Shown here: positions 26,469 through 34,594 of the stretch, piece after piece
Layout: each line of letters begins with the position of its first letter
Position numbering within the stretch: the first letter of the stretch is position 1
Assembly: GCF_036244895.1 (NCBI RefSeq)
Contig: NZ_BQKE01000001.1
Span: forward strand, 682,001 to 746,000
Reading direction: 5' to 3'
Source: Persicobacter diffluens
Lineage (GTDB): Bacteria > Bacteroidota > Bacteroidia > Cytophagales > Cyclobacteriaceae
DNA: 64,000 bases
Translations under genes and position numbers: made by a program
Notes under the pieces: model-generated
The model's input: only the letters and a program-made list of their open reading frames with translations
What the model was told of the DNA's origin: nothing
Database searches by the model: none

Positions 26469-26515
26469 CCAATCCATTAAAAAGGATTTATTTATAGCTT
26501 TTCGGAATACGACCT

Positions 26516-26597
26516 GCGGGCGTGGCGAAATTGGTAGACGCACTAGATTTAGGATCTAGCGCCGCGAGGTGTGTGGGTTCGAGTCCCTCCGCCCGCA
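26516..26597 (+). tRNA. tRNA-Leu (anticodon UAG), gene 3
   Basis: 82 bases. Acceptor stem GCGGGCG/CGCCCGC. It differs from gene 1 only by one compensated base pair in the acceptor stem. Confidence 0.95.
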
Positions 26598-26612
26598 CAA
26601 AACCGAAAAGCA

Positions 26613-26694
26613 GCGGATATGGCGAAATTGGTAGACGCACTAGACTTAGGATCTAGCGCCGCGAGGCGTGGGGGTTCGACTCCCTCTATCCGCA
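26613..26694 (+). tRNA. tRNA-Leu (anticodon UAG), gene 4
   Basis: 82 bases, identical to gene 2 over its whole length. Confidence 0.95.
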
Positions 26695-26751
26695 CTAGGA
26701 GTAGTTTTTGTACTCCTCACCAGGCCTTCGGGCATCAAATATATATCTTAA

Positions 26752-26833
26752 GCGGATGTGGCGAAATTGGTAGACGCACTAGACTTAGGATCTAGCGCCG
26801 CGAGGTGTGTGGGTTCGAGTCCCTCCATCCGCA
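26752..26833 (+). tRNA. tRNA-Leu (anticodon UAG), gene 5
   Basis: 82 bases. A mosaic: the acceptor stem GCGGATG/CATCCGC is intermediate between the two types, the anticodon loop is as in genes 2 and 4, and the variable and T arms are as in genes 1 and 3. Confidence 0.95.
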
Positions 26834-26835
26834 CA

Positions 26836-26866
26836 AGGGCAGCTCTTTTTAGAGCTGTCCTTTTTG
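26836..26866 (+). terminator. Intrinsic terminator of the tRNA-Leu array
   Basis: AGGGCAGCTCT (26836-26846) / AGAGCTGTCCT (26851-26861) followed by T; starts 3 bases after the last tRNA. Confidence 0.88.
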
Positions 26867-26871
26867 TTTTA

Positions 26872-27088
26872 TAGCCGAATTATTTACCGCCGTATTTTTT
26901 GGGCCAACTCAAGTTGTTTACGCACAATTTATTACAGAATTTTTTGAGTTTTAATAGCCCAGATTTGGGTACGCTTGCATTCTCCTTATTCATCTGCTTC
27001 CTTGGCAAAAAATTCGAAATAGGGAGCTATTCCCTCATTTTTCCCCTTTGCAGCTGAATGGGTGTTTAAGCATGGATAATTCGGGTTA
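26872..27088 (+). repeat. R1 interspersed element, copy E
   Basis: Starts TAGCCGAATTATTTACCG and ends GCATGGATAATTCGGGTTA. The core has GCCCAGATTTGGGT, ATTCTCCTTATTCATCTGC and GCAGCTGAATGGGTG. It lies just after the tRNA terminator. Confidence 0.85.
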
Positions 27089-27176
27089 TTTTATAAGGAA
27101 GTGGGAGAGTGGTTGATCAGCTCCAAAAATTATCAATTGGATTTAGCATTACCGCTTCAATAAAAGTGGAACAAAG

Positions 27177-27208
27177 AAAAGCGCCCTGTTGAGCAAGGCG
27201 CTTTTTGT
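27177..27208 (-). terminator. Intrinsic terminator, probably of the acyl-CoA dehydrogenase gene
   Basis: AAAAGCGCC (27177-27185) / GGCGCTTTT (27197-27205); T-rich in both directions. R2 copy 3 lies between it and the minus-strand gene that ends at 27387. Confidence 0.6.
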
Positions 27209-27240
27209 TTTAAATGAGATGGACTGCCCTTTTTCTTGCG

Positions 27241-27370
27241 TACAACAGGGCCGAAGGCCCGCAGGGGCAGGGATGAAGCGGGCTTGTTTGAACCACAGCG
27301 GCCCAAAAGGCCGATGAGGTGAGCCGCGCGAGCCCGGTGCTGACGTCTAAGCGGCAGCAGCCCCCCAAAA
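27241..27370 (+). repeat. R2 GC-rich element, copy 3 (3' half)
   Basis: Contains GATGAAGCGGGCTTG, the hairpin CGGCC CAAAA GGCCG, GAGGTGAGCCGCGCG and GGTGCTGACGTCTAAGCGG, and ends CAGCAGCCCCCCAAAA. Confidence 0.75.
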
Positions 27371-27386
27371 CATCTAAACGGGCATA

Positions 27387-28550
27387 TTACATTTTATACA
27401 GGCCGTCCATTTCTTCCAGTACTTTGCGGGAGATGACAATCCTCTGGATCTCGCTGGTGCCTTCATAGATCTGGGTGATTTTGGCGTCCCGCATCAGGCG
27501 TTCGACATGGTATTCCTTCACATAGCCATAGCCGCCGTGTACTTGTACGGCTTCGACGGAGGTTTTCATGGCGACTTCTGAAGCCATCAGCTTGCCCATG
27601 GCGGAGAATTTGGAGAAATCCCTTCCCTGATCTTTCTCAAAGGCAGATTTGAGTACCAATAACCTCGCTGCTTCGATCTCTGTGGCCATATCAGCCAGCT
27701 TGAAAGCGATGGCCTGGTGGCGGGCGATTTCCTTGCCAAAGGCTTTACGCTGCAGGCTGTAATTACGGGCTAATTCGAATGCACCCGAAGCAATGCCCAG
27801 GGCCTGTGCCGCGATGCCGATGCGTCCACCATTGAGGGTATTCATGGCGAAGTTAAAGCCAAAGCCATCTTCCCCGATGCGGTTTTCTTTGGGGACTTTG
27901 ACATCGGTAAAGCTCAACATATGGGTGTCGGAGCCACGGATGCCGAGTTTATCTTCTTTTTTACCGACCACGAAACCTTCCATGCCTTTTTCCACGATCA
28001 GGCAGTTGATGCCATGGTGGCCTTTCTCCCGATTGGTTTGGGCAATGACGAGGTAAATGGAGGCATTGCCCCCATTGGTGATCCAGTTTTTGGTGCCGTT
28101 GAGCAGATAATGGTCGCCCATATCCAGAGCTTCGGTTTGCTGGCTGGTGGCATCACTTCCGGCTTCTGGTTCAGACAAGCAGAAGGCGCCGATGACTTCT
28201 CCTTTGGCGAGCGGAACGAGGTACTTTTGCTTCTGCTCTTCAGTGCCGTATTTTTCCAGTCCCCAGCAGACCAGGGAATTGTTTACGGACATGCATACCG
28301 AGGCCGAAGCATCCACTTTGGAGATTTCTTCCATGGCCAGTACATAGGAGATCGTATCCATACCACCACCTCCGTATTGGGGATCTACCATCATGCCCAT
28401 AAAGCCTAGCTTGCCCATTTCTCGGATCTGGTCTTTGGGGAATCGTTGCTCATTGTCTCGCTCAATAACGCCCGGCAGAAGTTCTGTACGGGCGAACTCT
28501 CTGGCGGCGTCCCTGACGGCCAGTTGTTCTTCAGTTAAGTTAAAATTCAT
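27387..28550 (-). CDS. Acyl-CoA dehydrogenase, short/medium-chain type
   Basis: FAD flavoenzyme that introduces the trans-2 double bond into acyl-CoA in beta-oxidation or branched-chain amino acid breakdown. The 387-residue protein has the full fold: N-terminal helices (FNLTEEQLAVRDAAREFA), the FAD/substrate loop CLSEPEAGSDA with NGTKNWITNG, and the C-terminal HGGYGYVKEY and IYEGTSEIQR with the usual catalytic glutamate. It most resembles butyryl-CoA dehydrogenases (Bcd); the chain length is inferred. No electron-transfer flavoprotein genes are next to it. Confidence 0.92.
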   Translation of the reverse strand: MNFNLTEEQLAVRDAAREFARTELLPGVIERDNEQRFPKDQIREMGKLGFMGMMVDPQYGGGGMDTISYVLAMEEISKVDASASVCMSVNNSLVCWGLEKYGTEEQKQKYLVPLAKGEVIGAFCLSEPEAGSDATSQQTEALDMGDHYLLNGTKNWITNGGNASIYLVIAQTNREKGHHGINCLIVEKGMEGFVVGKKEDKLGIRGSDTHMLSFTDVKVPKENRIGEDGFGFNFAMNTLNGGRIGIAAQALGIASGAFELARNYSLQRKAFGKEIARHQAIAFKLADMATEIEAARLLVLKSAFEKDQGRDFSKFSAMGKLMASEVAMKTSVEAVQVHGGYGYVKEYHVERLMRDAKITQIYEGTSEIQRIVISRKVLEEMDGLYKM

Positions 28551-28881
28551 TTGGGTATTTATAGGGTTTAGTTGACAGGAATCTTTAGGTACTATATAAT
28601 TTAAAAATTATCAGATTGATTAAAAAGGAGAATGGAAGGAATGTCTGCTTGTGGGTCAGGGTTTAGAAAGGCTATCTGAGAATCAAAATAAATCATAAGA
28701 ATCATTAAGGAAATTAATGTTGGAGATCATTTTTGTAAAATTTTAACCTTAAAGACAAAATCATATACCGAAAGCTTGATATTATAAGGGTTTGTTCTGT
28801 AGTCTTCTATATCCAATGCTGCTTTGTTTTATGCCAATTTGAGCTACAAATAAGTGGAATGGGGTAGTTGAGTTTGGTTTT
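28551..28881. other. Divergent intergenic region, no clear feature
   Basis: About 330 AT-rich bases between the divergent acyl-CoA dehydrogenase and DUF2490 genes. It must hold two promoters. No exact TTTG-N19-TAnnTTTG match, repeat copy or ORF was found. Confidence 0.4.
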
Positions 28882-29613
28882 ATGTTTGTAATTTTGAGGA
28901 AACATTTAGTTAGCATTAAAATAACATTCGGTTTGAAAAGATGGCTTGCCCTATGGGCCATAATTATATTAGGTTGGAATAACGCAAAAGCGCAAAGTTC
29001 AGATTTGGGTTCCTGGTATGTGTATAATGGTTTTTATGATTTAAGTCCGAAATGGGAATTGTTTTTAGAGAGTCAGGTTCGTACTTATTCAGTGATCGCT
29101 GAACCGCAAAACTTTTTCTTCCGACCTTATATTTCCTACAATTTCAATTCTAATTTTCAGTTAGGTATAGGAAATGAATATCATTCAAGCTGGACTCAGG
29201 CGACAGATGAGTTTGAACCGGAGCAATCCTCAGAATATCGATTAACGGTACAGTCGATAATAAAGAATAAAATTGGCCGGGTTAATTTGCAACATCGACT
29301 TCGATATGAATTTCGCTTTTTTGAGGGGAGTAGCAGGGGGCAAAGAACACGCTACCGCCTGCAAGCTTCCATTCCCTTGCAGGGAGAGCGTGTGGAGCAA
29401 GGTGAATTTTTCCTGACTGCTGGAAATGAGATTCTTTTAAATACGCAACCCTCTTTTGAGTTCAATCAAAATCGAATTTACGGAATGTTGGGCTATCAGC
29501 TGTCAAAAACCATTCACCTTCAGGCGGGCTATATGAATTTGCATTTTGGCAATAAGGTATCAGACCATCGTCTTCAATTCTTCTTTACCCACAAATTACC
29601 TTTCTACAAATAG
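28882..29613 (+). CDS. DUF2490 family outer-membrane beta-barrel protein
   Basis: A 243-residue exported protein. A hydrophobic signal (WLALWAIIILGWNNAKAQ) leads into a domain typical of DUF2490: GSWYVYNGFYDLSPKWELFL, FFFRPYISYNF, LGIGNEYH and NRIYGMLGYQL, ending in the aromatic FFFTHKLPFYK. The alternating hydrophobic strands point to an outer-membrane barrel. The true start may be an internal codon nearer the signal. The role is unknown; the family is common in Bacteroidota. Confidence 0.8.
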   Translation: MFVILRKHLVSIKITFGLKRWLALWAIIILGWNNAKAQSSDLGSWYVYNGFYDLSPKWELFLESQVRTYSVIAEPQNFFFRPYISYNFNSNFQLGIGNEYHSSWTQATDEFEPEQSSEYRLTVQSIIKNKIGRVNLQHRLRYEFRFFEGSSRGQRTRYRLQASIPLQGERVEQGEFFLTAGNEILLNTQPSFEFNQNRIYGMLGYQLSKTIHLQAGYMNLHFGNKVSDHRLQFFFTHKLPFYK

Positions 29614-29738
29614 AGGTTGAGCGCGTTCCAAGAGCATGCAGCGCTCAGCAAAGGAAATTGCTGCTAATCAGAAAATAATACTATTGGGCGTTGCGTTTTT
29701 CGATGCCCTTTTGTTTTTAGTGGTAATGTATAGCCTTT

Positions 29739-29959
29739 TAAGCCGAATGATTCACGGCTAAATGCATTAACCCATCACCATCCCTTCCTTATCAAAAATT
29801 ACAGCTGTTTTTCTCTAATTTTTAATGGCCCAAATTGGGATAAGCTTGTTTTCTCTTCATTCATCCGCTCTGTTGGAAAATACCCGAATATTGGGAACAA
29901 TTCCTTTATTTTTCCAGCTTACAGCTAAACGAAGATTTAAGCATGCATATTCCGGGTAA
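29739..29959 (+). repeat. R1 interspersed element, copy F
   Basis: Starts TAAGCCGAATGATTCACGG and ends GCATGCATATTCCGGGTAAA. The left arm at 29844-29868 (TTCTCTTCATTC) and right arm at 29921-29946 (TAAACGAAGATT) carry matching C-to-T and G-to-A changes relative to other copies, which keeps the stem paired. Confidence 0.88.
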
Positions 29960-30070
29960 ACTTTACTTTTTGATGAAGCTAATAAGCGAATCTCGCTATT
30001 CGGTAATATTAATGGAGGTGTGTTGGGTGGAATGATAAGAGGATAACTCCCTAAGCATAGAGGGCTATGG

Positions 30071-31591
30071 TTAGTTGCAATCCCAATAAACCCCTTTCAC
30101 CGTGAGATCTGTTTCCGTGGGGGTAGTCAATAGATTCAGATTGTTGGCGCCATCACAAAGCTTCACATTTTCAAATGAAATATGGATGGTCGGGCTTCCA
30201 CTACCCGGTGCCATTTCAAAAAGCTTACTTAAGCCGCCAACGTTAAAGGTGGTATTTTTGATGGAGAAGTTACTGCATTCCATGCCATAAAAAACTAATA
30301 AACCATTATTGGGACCGGTAAAGGTTCCCCCGACGATCTCAACATTTCGGATAGGATCTCTGAACTCAAAATAACGGTTACAAGACCCTCCGCCATCTAC
30401 TATTGGGTTTTCAATATAAAGGTCATCTCCCCCAATGCCATCGAATTTATCCCATGTTCCTCCCTGTTGGGTATATTCTCCGATAAAGAAGGGCGCATTG
30501 GTTCCTGTGCACGATACAACAGGGTTAATAATCCGATTATTATCACTCCTGATTAGGAAACCCCCATTGCCATTTTTTACGGTGCAGTTGATCCAGTCTA
30601 TATCGGAGGCTGCGCCATGGGTACTAAATCCTGATCGCCAGTCCGTATCGGTTTCGCAGTTTTCAATTCTGATATTCCGACTTACAGGTACTTCATTATA
30701 ACCGGATATCTCGAAGGAGTGCTTATTGTTATAACCCTTACAGTTTTTGATAAGACCGTCTTCAGCTCCGGAAATATAAAAGCCGTAACCGTGCGGATTG
30801 CTGGTAGAGCGTCCATGCAAAATTCCCTCGGCATAAAGGTCAGTATATTCAAAGCCGTAAACATTCATAATTCGGAAGCCCTGCCAACAGCCTTCCGTGG
30901 GGTCTATGAGGTTGATGTTTTTATAAAACACATTAGTGGCAAATTCCATGGACATGGCGATGGAATTGTTGGAAACCCGTAAGGTAAAGTCTTGCATACC
31001 TACATTGTCCACGAAATTATAGGTGGCAATTCTCGGTGTTGATTTATAGTCTAATTTGATTGGAGATTCGACGGTAATCGTCCCCCCACTGATGGACTTC
31101 ACCACCGCTCCTTCGCCATTTTTGTAATAACCCCTCAGGCCACAGTATAAATCCTGCGAGAAGATCAGGAATTTTTCTCCTACGGCTAATTCCGGATTTC
31201 CATTGACGGTAAAGGTGGTCGCACCTGCCGCAATGTTTCCACTAACATTAAAACGCCCCTGGTCTCCACGGCCTGTTTTTCGGCTACCTTTCAGGGTGAT
31301 CGCTGTGCCCGTGGTGGAAATAATAGTGGTAGCATCTTTTCCTTTCCCCTGAAGGATATTGTTCCCTCCGGCGATGGTGCCATTGCAGCGGAAAGTACCA
31401 GAGGAAAGTTGCACCGTCTTACCTTGCTTAAATGCCTGGTTGATTTCATTTTGATCCGCATTTCCGTTACACTGAAAATCCGCCTCATTTTTTTCTGCCT
31501 GGGTAGCATCATTTGCCGCTACTTTGATTTGTGCAAAGAGAATGGAGGGGAGTAATAATAAGAACAATAAGCCGGTGAATTTCATTTGCAT
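30071..31591 (-). CDS. Exported right-handed parallel beta-helix protein (paralogue 1)
   Basis: A 506-residue protein with a signal peptide (FTGLLFLLLLPSILFAQ). The N-terminal NADQNEINQAFKQGKTVQL and SSGTFRCNG resemble the entry to pectate-lyase-3/NosD-type beta-helices. Many helix rungs follow (YGFYISGAEDGLIKNCKGYN, SGFSTHGAASDIDWINC, GGFLIRSDNNRI). It is strongly similar over its whole length to the gene at 32290-33798. It may bind or cleave a polysaccharide; no catalytic residues can be assigned. No C-terminal sorting domain is seen. Confidence 0.85.
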   Translation of the reverse strand: MQMKFTGLLFLLLLPSILFAQIKVAANDATQAEKNEADFQCNGNADQNEINQAFKQGKTVQLSSGTFRCNGTIAGGNNILQGKGKDATTIISTTGTAITLKGSRKTGRGDQGRFNVSGNIAAGATTFTVNGNPELAVGEKFLIFSQDLYCGLRGYYKNGEGAVVKSISGGTITVESPIKLDYKSTPRIATYNFVDNVGMQDFTLRVSNNSIAMSMEFATNVFYKNINLIDPTEGCWQGFRIMNVYGFEYTDLYAEGILHGRSTSNPHGYGFYISGAEDGLIKNCKGYNNKHSFEISGYNEVPVSRNIRIENCETDTDWRSGFSTHGAASDIDWINCTVKNGNGGFLIRSDNNRIINPVVSCTGTNAPFFIGEYTQQGGTWDKFDGIGGDDLYIENPIVDGGGSCNRYFEFRDPIRNVEIVGGTFTGPNNGLLVFYGMECSNFSIKNTTFNVGGLSKLFEMAPGSGSPTIHISFENVKLCDGANNLNLLTTPTETDLTVKGVYWDCN

Positions 31592-32103
31592 GATGGTTTT
31601 CTTTTTAAAACAGAATAAAAAGGAATTCCTCCCTCATTGGGGATAGAAAAAATGAAATAGGCCGATGTGAAAGGGTAAATGGTGTTGATCAGGAATTTAG
31701 GAGCAACAAACCACAATGAAAACGGACAAGCTTCTTGAAAGTTGTGCCCCTATTGTAAAAGCAAAGCGGACTTTGGTTCGTATGGATAAAAGATATAATT
31801 CGGGTTGAAAAATATGATGATGGGGGAGATTTCATTATACAGGGAAGGGAGCTTATCTTTCTTTGGTGGGCGTACTTTCCTTTTTTGTTTAAAACCAGGG
31901 GTTTATGTTTTGGTGTTCATTCGTTGAGATAATTTTGTCTTGAATTAAAAAAGGATTATTCAAGGTAAAATTTTGCTGCTTTCGGTTGGTGAAGGTAGAG
32001 CGTCTCTTAGGGTAATAATTTTTTTAGGGCAGGATTTTGTTTGTTAGCGACAAAAAGGCCACAGCTTCCCTATGCTGATTTGTTGCTGCTTTAAAACACC
32101 CAT
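31592..32103. other. Intergenic region between the two beta-helix paralogues
   Basis: About 510 bases without an ORF. ATAATTCGGGTT at 31795-31806 looks like an isolated R1 terminus. The R1-G remnant begins at 32104. Confidence 0.4.
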
Positions 32104-32205
32104 TAGCTGCAAGGCGGGAAATTGGAAGGAATAGTTTCTTATTTTGAGTTTTTCCAGCGAAACAGCTGAATGCGGAGAGAGTAGCTTTACCCAAATTCAG
32201 GCTGT
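32104..32205 (-). repeat. R1 interspersed element, copy G (core remnant, minus orientation)
   Basis: Reads, reversed, AGCCTGAATTTGGGTAA, ATTCAGCTGTTTCGCTGG and TTGCAGCTAATG. Both termini are lost or unrecognisable. Confidence 0.65.
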
Positions 32206-32289
32206 AAATAAATCAGCAAAACCACTGACCAATACGCTGTTCTTTTAAGGTATCGGCTTGGTACCAAACAAATGGCTGTGAAATAGGAG

Positions 32290-33798
32290 TTAATCACAAT
32301 TCCAATCTACTCCGCTGAATTGCAGGTCTGTCGCTACGGGGGAAGTCAACAGGTCCTGAGGGGCACCGCCTCCGCAGAGCTGTACATTTTCAAAAGAGAC
32401 CTGCAGGGTGGTGTTGTAAGTGGTTTCGCCTTTACCCGGTTGCATCTCGAATAGATGCTTTAACCCTTTAATATTGAAATAACAGTTTTTGAGGGTGAAA
32501 TTGCTACATTCCATACCGTAGAAAATGAGTAGTCCATTCCTTGCACCAGTAAAAGAGCCACCGACCACTTCCATATTCCGGATTGGGTCACGGAATTCAA
32601 AGTAACAATTGGTGACCCCGGCGCCGTCTACGGTGGGGTTTTCAATATAGAGGTTGTCTCCCCCAATGCCATCAAATTTGTCCCAGGTGCCATTTTGCTG
32701 GGTGTACTCTCCAATAAAAAAAGCGGAATTATAATCCCGGCATTCCACTACCGGGTTAATGATACGGTTATTGTCACTCCTGATCAGGAACCCACCATTG
32801 GCATTTTTGGCCGTGCAATTGATCCAGTCTATATCGCTGGCGGCACCGTGGGTACTAAAGCCTGCCCGCCAGTCATTGTCAGTTTCGCAATTCTCCAGGC
32901 GGATGTTACGGCTGACCGGTACTTCCAGATAGCCGGAAATTTCAAAGGAATGCTTGTTATTATACCCCTTACAATTTTTGATGATGCCATCTTCGGCGCC
33001 GGAGATGTAAAAGCCATAGCCATGAGGTGTCGTGGTGGAACGTCCGTGTAGTATGCCTGAGGCGTACAGGTTACTATATTCAAAGCCATAAACATTATTA
33101 ACGCTGAAGCCCTGCCAACACTTCTCCGTAGGATCAATCAGGTCGATGTTTTTGTAAAAGGCATTGGTTGCATATTTGATCATCAGCGCAACTTCTCCAT
33201 TTCTGGTTTCGAGTGTAAAGTTCTCCATCCCTACATTATCATGGAACTGGTAGGTCACGATGCGAGCATTCTTCTTGTAATCCAGTTTCAATGGTTGTTG
33301 TAGATTAATGGTTCCCCCGATGGCTGATTTCACCACAGCGCCTTCACCGTTCATATAATAGCCTCTCAGCCCGCAATACAGATCATCTGAGGCGATCAGA
33401 ATAATATCTCCTGAACCGATATTGGGATTACCCCGGACATTGATGGCATTTGAGCCGGCATTTAACTCTCCTGTGGCATTAAATCGGGCAAGTAAACGAC
33501 CTTCAAAATGAATTCCATTCTTAGCCGTGGTGATGATCTTGGTGGCATTCTTCCCTTTTCCGCGAAGAATGTTATTTCCTCCTTTGATTTCCCCATTACA
33601 GTTAAAAGTTCCGGAGGAAAGCTCTACGATTTTACCCTGCCGGAGGGCGTCATTAATTTCTTTTTGATCAGCATTTCCATTGCACTTGAAATTTGCAGCA
33701 TTGATTTCTGCAGCGGTGGCATCTTTGGCAGCAACTTTAATTTGGGCAATGGAAAGTAAAGGAAGGAAGCAAAGTGTCAATACGCTGATCAGTTGCAT
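32290..33798 (-). CDS. Exported right-handed parallel beta-helix protein (paralogue 2)
   Basis: A 502-residue protein with a signal peptide (MQLISVLTLCFLPLLSIAQ) and the same architecture as the gene at 30071. Long identical blocks include GLRGYY, GRSTTTPHGYGFYISGAEDG, WINCTAKNANGGF and FIGEYTQQNGTWDKFDGIGG. The pair is a tandem duplication on the same strand, separated by 698 bases that hold an R1 remnant. The function is as uncertain as for the partner. Confidence 0.85.
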   Translation of the reverse strand: MQLISVLTLCFLPLLSIAQIKVAAKDATAAEINAANFKCNGNADQKEINDALRQGKIVELSSGTFNCNGEIKGGNNILRGKGKNATKIITTAKNGIHFEGRLLARFNATGELNAGSNAINVRGNPNIGSGDIILIASDDLYCGLRGYYMNGEGAVVKSAIGGTINLQQPLKLDYKKNARIVTYQFHDNVGMENFTLETRNGEVALMIKYATNAFYKNIDLIDPTEKCWQGFSVNNVYGFEYSNLYASGILHGRSTTTPHGYGFYISGAEDGIIKNCKGYNNKHSFEISGYLEVPVSRNIRLENCETDNDWRAGFSTHGAASDIDWINCTAKNANGGFLIRSDNNRIINPVVECRDYNSAFFIGEYTQQNGTWDKFDGIGGDNLYIENPTVDGAGVTNCYFEFRDPIRNMEVVGGSFTGARNGLLIFYGMECSNFTLKNCYFNIKGLKHLFEMQPGKGETTYNTTLQVSFENVQLCGGGAPQDLLTSPVATDLQFSGVDWNCD

Positions 33799-33905
33799 AA
33801 AAGGATTTTTCTTTTTTTAACTGATTTTAAGGCCAACCTTCCCGCAACATTGGAGAAAGTCATGAAAAGGTCAGATGAATAGCGGAATTATTTTATAGGA
33901 GGACT

Positions 33906-33936
33906 CAAAAAAAAAGGAAGCCTGCTTAGCTTCCTC
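33906..33936 (-). terminator. Intrinsic terminator of the CYTH gene (minus strand)
   Basis: AGGAAGC (33915-33921) / GCTTCCT (33929-33935), followed on the minus strand by nine T. Confidence 0.8.
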
Positions 33937-33956
33937 TTCTTCTTCTTATTATTTTT

Positions 33957-34454
33957 CTACTCCTGAATAACTTTTTTTTGTTCTGCTTCCGGCCAATCCT
34001 TAAAGGGATAGTTTACCAATGAAGCATTGTAAAATTTCGGATCTTCGGTAACTTCTTCCGCTATCCAGTCCGGTTTTTCAAATTCGGTATCTTCCGAAGG
34101 CAATTCAATCTCCGCTATGACCAGGCCCTGGTTTTCGCCATGAAATTCATCAATTTCCCAAATGAATCCCGCCCATGGAATTACATAGCGGTGCTTTTCA
34201 ATGGTGGGACGAATGCAGAGCTCATTGAGCATTTCCTCGGCCTCATCCATCGGGATGTCATATTCAAACTCCGAACGGGTAGCGCCTTCTGTAATGCCTT
34301 TAATGGTCAGGAAGGCATCATCTCCTGCAATCCGTACTCTTACCGTCCGGTCTTTATCCGCATTCAAGTATCCCTGGTGGAAATAAGTACCGGAAGCCAG
34401 CGACTTATAAGCATCCGAGGACACTAAAAATTTGCGTTCAATTTCTTTAGCCAT
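33957..34454 (-). CDS. CYTH domain-containing protein
   Basis: CYTH (triphosphate tunnel metalloenzyme) proteins hydrolyse or cyclise triphosphates using metal. The 165-residue protein begins with the ExExK motif (MAKEIERKFLV). It shows charged strands RTVRVRIAGDDAFLTIKG, EFEYDIP, IEKHRYVIP, WEIDEFHGENQGLVIAEIEL and DWIAEEVTEDPKFYNASL, which are typical of bacterial CYTH inorganic triphosphatases (YgiF/NeuTTM-like). The natural substrate is inferred to be inorganic triphosphate. Confidence 0.9.
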   Translation of the reverse strand: MAKEIERKFLVSSDAYKSLASGTYFHQGYLNADKDRTVRVRIAGDDAFLTIKGITEGATRSEFEYDIPMDEAEEMLNELCIRPTIEKHRYVIPWAGFIWEIDEFHGENQGLVIAEIELPSEDTEFEKPDWIAEEVTEDPKFYNASLVNYPFKDWPEAEQKKVIQE

Positions 34455-34525
34455 GTTGGTTCAAAAAGTGATTGGGCAACAAATTAAGTAAAAAACCCCT
34501 TCCGTCGCAAGGCGATTATGCAAAC

Positions 34526-34574
34526 ATAAAAAAATCCCGCTGCCCTCCAGCCTGGGAGCGCATGCGGGATTAAT
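34526..34574 (-). terminator. Intrinsic terminator of pruA (minus strand)
   Basis: AATCCCGC (34533-34540) / GCGGGATT (34564-34571); minus-strand T run from 34534 down to 34528. T residues also follow on the plus strand. Confidence 0.75.
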
Positions 34575-34594
34575 TTTTTATTTCCGGTCTTGGA

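Noticed and set aside
26571..26795. Open frame across the tRNA-Leu genes
   Set aside because: It reads through three tRNA genes; repeated peptide blocks simply reflect the repeated tRNA sequence.
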